From Comamonadaceae bacterium UBA2334 (lineage in GTDB: Bacteria; Pseudomonadota; Gammaproteobacteria; Burkholderiales; Burkholderiaceae_C), in the NCBI GenBank assembly GCA_002344885.1, contig DDUQ01000127.1, positions 15,377 to 25,654 of the forward strand: a stretch of 10,278 bases of DNA. Direction: 5' to 3'. The position numbers were made by a program, and so were the translations under genes. The notes beneath the pieces are model-generated. The model saw nothing but the letters and a program-made list of their open reading frames with translations, did no database searches and was not told the DNA's origin. The stretch's first letter is position 1. The number at the start of each line of letters is the position of its first letter. This document shows, piece by piece, positions 8,134 to 10,278 of the stretch.

Positions 8134-8406
8134 TCAGGCCGAGGGCGGCACGTAGCCTTGGGCCACGTCGGCACCTGCGCCGAAGAAATGGTTTTCCATC
8201 TGCCGAGCCAGGTACTGCCGGGCGCGTGCATCTGCCAGGTTCAGGCGGTTTTCGTTGACCAGCATGGTCTGGTGCTTGAGCCAGGCAGCCCAGGCTTCCT
8301 TGCTCACGTTTTCCCACAGGCGTTTGCCCAGTTCACCGGGGTAGGGCGGAAAGTCCAGCCCTTCTGCTTCCTTGCCCAGCTTGATGCAGTTGACGGTACG
8401 TGCCAT
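8134..8406 (-). CDS. yggX: Fe(2+)-trafficking / oxidative damage protection protein YggX
   Basis: A 90-residue small cytoplasmic protein of the YggX family, which supports iron-sulfur cluster maintenance and resistance to oxidative damage. Family-defining blocks are all present: the start MARTVNCIKLGKEAEGLDF with the single conserved cysteine C7, PPYPGELGKRLWENVSKEAW (20-39), KHQTMLVNENRLN (44-56) and the C-terminal ARQMENHFFG followed by GYVPPSA. Length equals the family norm of about 90. AAGGA about ten bases before the ATG at 8406 supports the start. It lies 42 bases after fpr on the same strand and is closed by an intrinsic terminator, so fpr-yggX is probably a two-gene transcript linking NADPH/ferredoxin redox balance with iron handling. 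Confidence 0.96.
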   Translation of the reverse strand: MARTVNCIKLGKEAEGLDFPPYPGELGKRLWENVSKEAWAAWLKHQTMLVNENRLNLADARARQYLARQMENHFFGAGADVAQGYVPPSA

Positions 8407-8448
8407 GGATGCGTGTCCTTGCGAAATTTCAAAACGCGGATGGTAGCG

Positions 8449-9222
8449 TCACTGCTCGACGAAGGCGCGTTCCACCACATAGTCCCCAGGGGTTGTGGTG
8501 CTGCCTTCCTGGAAACCACGGGCATTGAGCAGGTCGCGCATGTCGCGGTTCAGCTCGGGGCTGCCGCAAATCATGATGCGGTCGCGTGCCGGGTCGAGTT
8601 TGGGCAAGCCCAGGTCTGCTTCGAGCTGACCGCTCTTGAGGAGGTCGGTGGCACGGCCCCGGTTTTTGAAGGGCTCGCGCGTCACGCAGGGGTAGTACAG
8701 CAGCTGTTCCTTGACTGTGTCGCCCAGGTACTCGTGGGCAGGCAGGTCAACGGAGATGTACTCGCCATAAGCCAACTCTTTAACTTCGCGCACGCCGTGG
8801 AACAGGATGACTTTTTCGTACTTTTCGTACGTGGCCGGGTCGCGGATCAGGCTCATGAACGGGGCCAGCCCTGTGCCGGTGCCGATCAGGTACAGGTTTT
8901 TGCCCGGCAGGAGGTAGTCGATCAGCAGGGTGCCGGTGGGCTTTTTGCCCACGATGATCTTGTCGCCGACCTTGATATGCTGCAGGCGGGAGGTGAGCGG
9001 GCCATCCTGCACCTTGATGCTGAGGAACTCCAGGTGCTCTTCGTAGTTGGCACTGGCAATCGAATAGGCACGCAGCAAAGGTTTGCCGTCGACCTTGAGG
9101 CCGATCATGGTGAAGTGTCCGTTGGAAAATCGCAGGGCTTGGTCCCGCGTGGTGGTGAAGCTGAAGAGGCGATCCGTCCAGTGGTGGACACTCAGGACGG
9201 TTTCTTCCAGAAAAGCGCTCAT
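8449..9222 (-). CDS. fpr: Ferredoxin(flavodoxin)-NADP+ reductase
   Basis: A 257-residue cytoplasmic FAD enzyme that exchanges electrons between NADPH and ferredoxin or flavodoxin. The N-terminal FAD beta-barrel carries RAYSIAS (51-57, the R-x-Y-S FAD-binding motif) and KVQDGPLTSRLQ (70-81). The NADP-binding domain carries GTGTGLAPF (114-122) and MICGSPEL (217-224). The C-terminus VVERAFVEQ, with an aromatic residue followed by a short tail, is of the bacterial subclass I (Azotobacter/Rhodobacter-like) type, not the E. coli type ending in Trp. The start at 9222 (MSAFLEETVLSVHHWTDRLF) is conserved in type, though the ribosome-binding site is weak. It is first gene of a likely fpr-yggX unit and divergent from dsbB. 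In a genome with ferredoxin-type CysI it is a reasonable source of reduced ferredoxin for sulfite reduction, but that link is inference. Confidence 0.96.
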   Translation of the reverse strand: MSAFLEETVLSVHHWTDRLFSFTTTRDQALRFSNGHFTMIGLKVDGKPLLRAYSIASANYEEHLEFLSIKVQDGPLTSRLQHIKVGDKIIVGKKPTGTLLIDYLLPGKNLYLIGTGTGLAPFMSLIRDPATYEKYEKVILFHGVREVKELAYGEYISVDLPAHEYLGDTVKEQLLYYPCVTREPFKNRGRATDLLKSGQLEADLGLPKLDPARDRIMICGSPELNRDMRDLLNARGFQEGSTTTPGDYVVERAFVEQ

Positions 9223-9263
9223 GCAAAACCCGTATCAGATTGGTAACGAATGGGAACTCTGCG

Positions 9264-9308
9264 AGTGTAAGCTCCCTCTCATAACCAACTGTTGTGACAA
9301 AGGTCACC
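9264..9308 (-). promoter_or_regulatory. CRP-type operator and candidate fpr promoter
   Basis: TGTGA-CAAAGG-TCACC (9293-9308) matches 9 of 10 defined bases of the CRP consensus TGTGA-N6-TCACA, and contains a perfect GTGAC-N4-GTCAC dyad. On the minus strand a -10-like TACACT lies at 9264-9269, with no good -35. If transcription starts about 7 bases after it, near 9257, the dyad centre falls at roughly -43, close to the class II activator position over the -35. A CRP/FNR-family activator of fpr is the simplest reading. Which protein binds is not known, and the site could also serve dsbB. Confidence 0.45.
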
Positions 9309-9332
9309 TCAGCGCATGAACCGGGGCCGTGT

Positions 9333-9346
9333 TTGATCTGCCTCAA
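9333..9346. promoter_or_regulatory. FNR/Anr-like box upstream of dsbB
   Basis: TTGAT-CTGC-CTCAA differs from the FNR consensus TTGAT-N4-ATCAA at a single base, and flanking bases extend the symmetry (TTTGAT...TCAAA). It ends 17 bases before the dsbB ATG, which suits repression or blocking of dsbB better than activation. It lies about 110 bases from fpr. It is a single motif match, so chance occurrence is possible. Confidence 0.35.
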
Positions 9347-9363
9347 ACTTTTCGCTTGTATTC

Positions 9364-9882
9364 ATGAACCTGATTGAACTGATTGACCGCCGTCCCCGAC
9401 TGGTCCTGGCTGCGGTGGCTGCTTTGTGTGTGGGCTTGCTCTCGTTTGGCATGTTTTTGCAGCATGTTGTGGGCCTGGAGCCTTGCCCCATGTGCATCGT
9501 GCAGCGATATGCCATGGTGCTGGTGGCGCTGGCAGCGCTGTTGGGTGCCAGTTGGCCGTCCGTTCGCACCGGGGCTGGCGTGGCAGCCAGTGCGGTGGTG
9601 TTGCTGTCAGGCTTCGGGGCCTTTGTGGCAGCGCGCCAGAGTTTTCTGCAGTGGTTCCCCCCACAGGAAGCATCGTGCGGGCGGGATTTTTACGGCATGA
9701 TCGAAACCTTTCCGCTGCAGCGGGTGGTGCCGATGATTTTCAAAGGGAGCGGCGACTGCGCTGCGGTGGACTGGTCGTTTCTGACCCTGACCATTGCCAA
9801 CTGGTCGTTCCTGAATTTCTGCCTGATCGGCCTGGTGGCGGCCACTGTGGTGTGGCGCAGTTGGGTGAATCGCCGTCAGTGA
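9364..9882 (+). CDS. dsbB: Disulfide bond formation protein B (DsbB, quinone-linked)
   Basis: A 172-residue inner-membrane protein that re-oxidises periplasmic DsbA and passes the electrons to ubiquinone. There are four predicted membrane segments: about 13-33, 46-62, 70-91 and 143-164. The first periplasmic loop holds the CxxC pair C41/C44 (EPCPMCIVQRYA, with the following Gln-Arg typical of the quinone site). The second periplasmic loop holds C105 (ASCGRDF) and C131 (GDCAAVDW), the pair that contacts DsbA. Length fits the family (about 165-180). The ATG at 9364 (MNLIELIDRRPRL) gives the usual short positively charged cytoplasmic N-terminus. No Shine-Dalgarno is evident. It is monocistronic, divergent from fpr, and closed by a strong terminator 13 bases after its stop. 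Confidence 0.96.
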   Translation: MNLIELIDRRPRLVLAAVAALCVGLLSFGMFLQHVVGLEPCPMCIVQRYAMVLVALAALLGASWPSVRTGAGVAASAVVLLSGFGAFVAARQSFLQWFPPQEASCGRDFYGMIETFPLQRVVPMIFKGSGDCAAVDWSFLTLTIANWSFLNFCLIGLVAATVVWRSWVNRRQ

Positions 9883-9886
9883 TGAT

Positions 9887-9934
9887 AAAAAAATAGCACC
9901 TGGCGCTTTGCTTAAAAGCGCCAGGTGCCTTTTT
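9887..9934. terminator. Bidirectional intrinsic terminator between dsbB and ppk2
   Basis: A perfect 14-bp stem pairs 9896-9909 (GCACCTGGCGCTTT) with 9915-9928 and has a 5-base loop. It is preceded by seven A (9887-9893) and followed by CTTTTT, so it can terminate dsbB on the plus strand and the convergent ppk2 on the minus strand. Similar AATAGC...AGCGC...GC hairpins recur as terminators in Comamonadaceae genomes as I remember them; this supports the taxonomic guess only weakly. Confidence 0.93.
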
Positions 9935-9945
9935 ATTCAGAAAAA

Positions 9946-10278
9946 TTACAGGATGGCGCCGCCGGGTTGCTCGCCGCGTTCGTACACAACGTGGGCCCGG
10001 CCCACCAACAGCGAGTCGAGTGACCCGATGTTGTTCACATCCTTGTTGGTATAGGGCAGCTTTTGCAGCACGTAGCGCATGGCGTTAAGGCGTGCGCGCT
10101 TCTTGCAGTCGCTCTTGATAACGGTCCACGGTGCATCGGCCGTGTCGGTCTCGAAGAACATGGCTTCCTTGGCCTTGGTGTAGTCGTCCCACTTGTCCAG
10201 GCTGGCCAGGTCGATGGGGCTGAGCTTCCACTGCTTGAGCGGATGGGCTTCGCGCTCCTTGAAGCGGCGGCGCTGTTC
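9946..10278 (-). CDS. ppk2: Polyphosphate kinase 2 family protein, C-terminal part
   Basis: The last 110 residues of a PPK2-type kinase, which moves phosphate between polyphosphate and nucleoside di- or monophosphates; the rest, including the Walker A and lid motifs, lies beyond the right edge. Recognition rests on the family blocks QRRRFKER, PLKQWKLSPIDLASLDKWDDYTKAKEAM (about 13-40 of the fragment), APWTVIKSDCKKRARLNAMRYVL and the short tail ending GGAIL. The block DPLKxWKLSPxD followed by W-x-DYTKAK and APW-x-V-x-x-x-x-KKRARLN is characteristic of class I PPK2. Substrate preference (GDP or ADP) cannot be decided from this part. It converges on dsbB and shares the bidirectional terminator just after its TAA at 9946-9948. 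Confidence 0.93.
   Translation of the reverse strand, partial: EQRRRFKEREAHPLKQWKLSPIDLASLDKWDDYTKAKEAMFFETDTADAPWTVIKSDCKKRARLNAMRYVLQKLPYTNKDVNNIGSLDSLLVGRAHVVYERGEQPGGAIL

Noticed and set aside
8051..8317. N-terminal extension of mnmC by up to 89 residues
   Set aside because: It would translate the terminator and overlap yggX, and its Arg/Pro-rich sequence does not resemble the MnmD N-terminus.
8158..9246. 362-residue open frame on the plus strand opposite yggX and fpr
   Set aside because: Both minus-strand genes match their families over full length; the plus-strand frame has no family features.
9333..9361. TTGATC / TTGTAT as a sigma-70 promoter for dsbB
   Set aside because: The -10 would end three bases before the dsbB ATG, putting the transcript start inside the gene.

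Overview
The window looks like a chromosomal stretch of a GC-rich betaproteobacterium, most likely order Burkholderiales and probably family Comamonadaceae. That placement is inferred from the protein flavours (the Burkholderiales type of CysI N-terminus, the DUF934 partner, an MnmC with the Comamonadaceae-like linker ending near 'YAPRWP') and from the gene order. No genome comparison was possible. Nothing in the window looks like a mobile element, CRISPR array, tRNA or rRNA.

Left half (1-5358, minus strand): an assimilatory sulfate reduction cluster, transcribed right to left as TSUP-family sulfite/sulfate exporter -> cysI -> DUF934 gene -> cysH -> cysD -> cysN (cut by the window's left edge). 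CysD/CysN activate sulfate to APS. CysH has the cysteine pairs of an APS-type [4Fe-4S] reductase and yields sulfite directly. CysI, a siroheme/4Fe-4S reductase, makes sulfide. DUF934-cysH and cysH-cysD overlap by 4 bases (ATGA), so these genes form a tightly coupled operon. No cysJ or cysC is visible. The TSUP permease is separated from cysI by 110 bases and may have its own promoter in the AT-rich divergent spacer at 5359-5500.

Middle (5435-8050): on the plus strand is a 251-residue protein with a long acidic low-complexity N-terminus and a CheY-like receiver fold lacking the phospho-acceptor aspartate. It is preceded by a very strong Shine-Dalgarno sequence that appears to serve a 10-codon mini-ORF. 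Converging on it from the minus strand is an mnmC-type gene. Its C-terminal FAD oxidoreductase is intact, but its N-terminal methyltransferase half is shortened and has lost its recognisable motifs.

Right part (8088-10278): fpr and yggX form a short minus-strand unit (ferredoxin-NADP reductase, then iron-trafficking protein) closed by an intrinsic terminator. dsbB is divergent on the plus strand. The 141-base fpr/dsbB spacer holds a near-consensus CRP-type site and an FNR/Anr-like site. A 14-bp-stem bidirectional terminator separates dsbB from the convergent 3' end of a class PPK2 polyphosphate kinase that runs off the right edge.

Taken together, most of the window is conserved housekeeping metabolism (sulfur assimilation, redox and iron handling, disulfide formation, tRNA modification). 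The least ordinary parts are the pseudo-receiver protein, the degenerate MnmC methyltransferase domain and the two divergent regulatory spacers. I did not find a clearly new multi-gene system.
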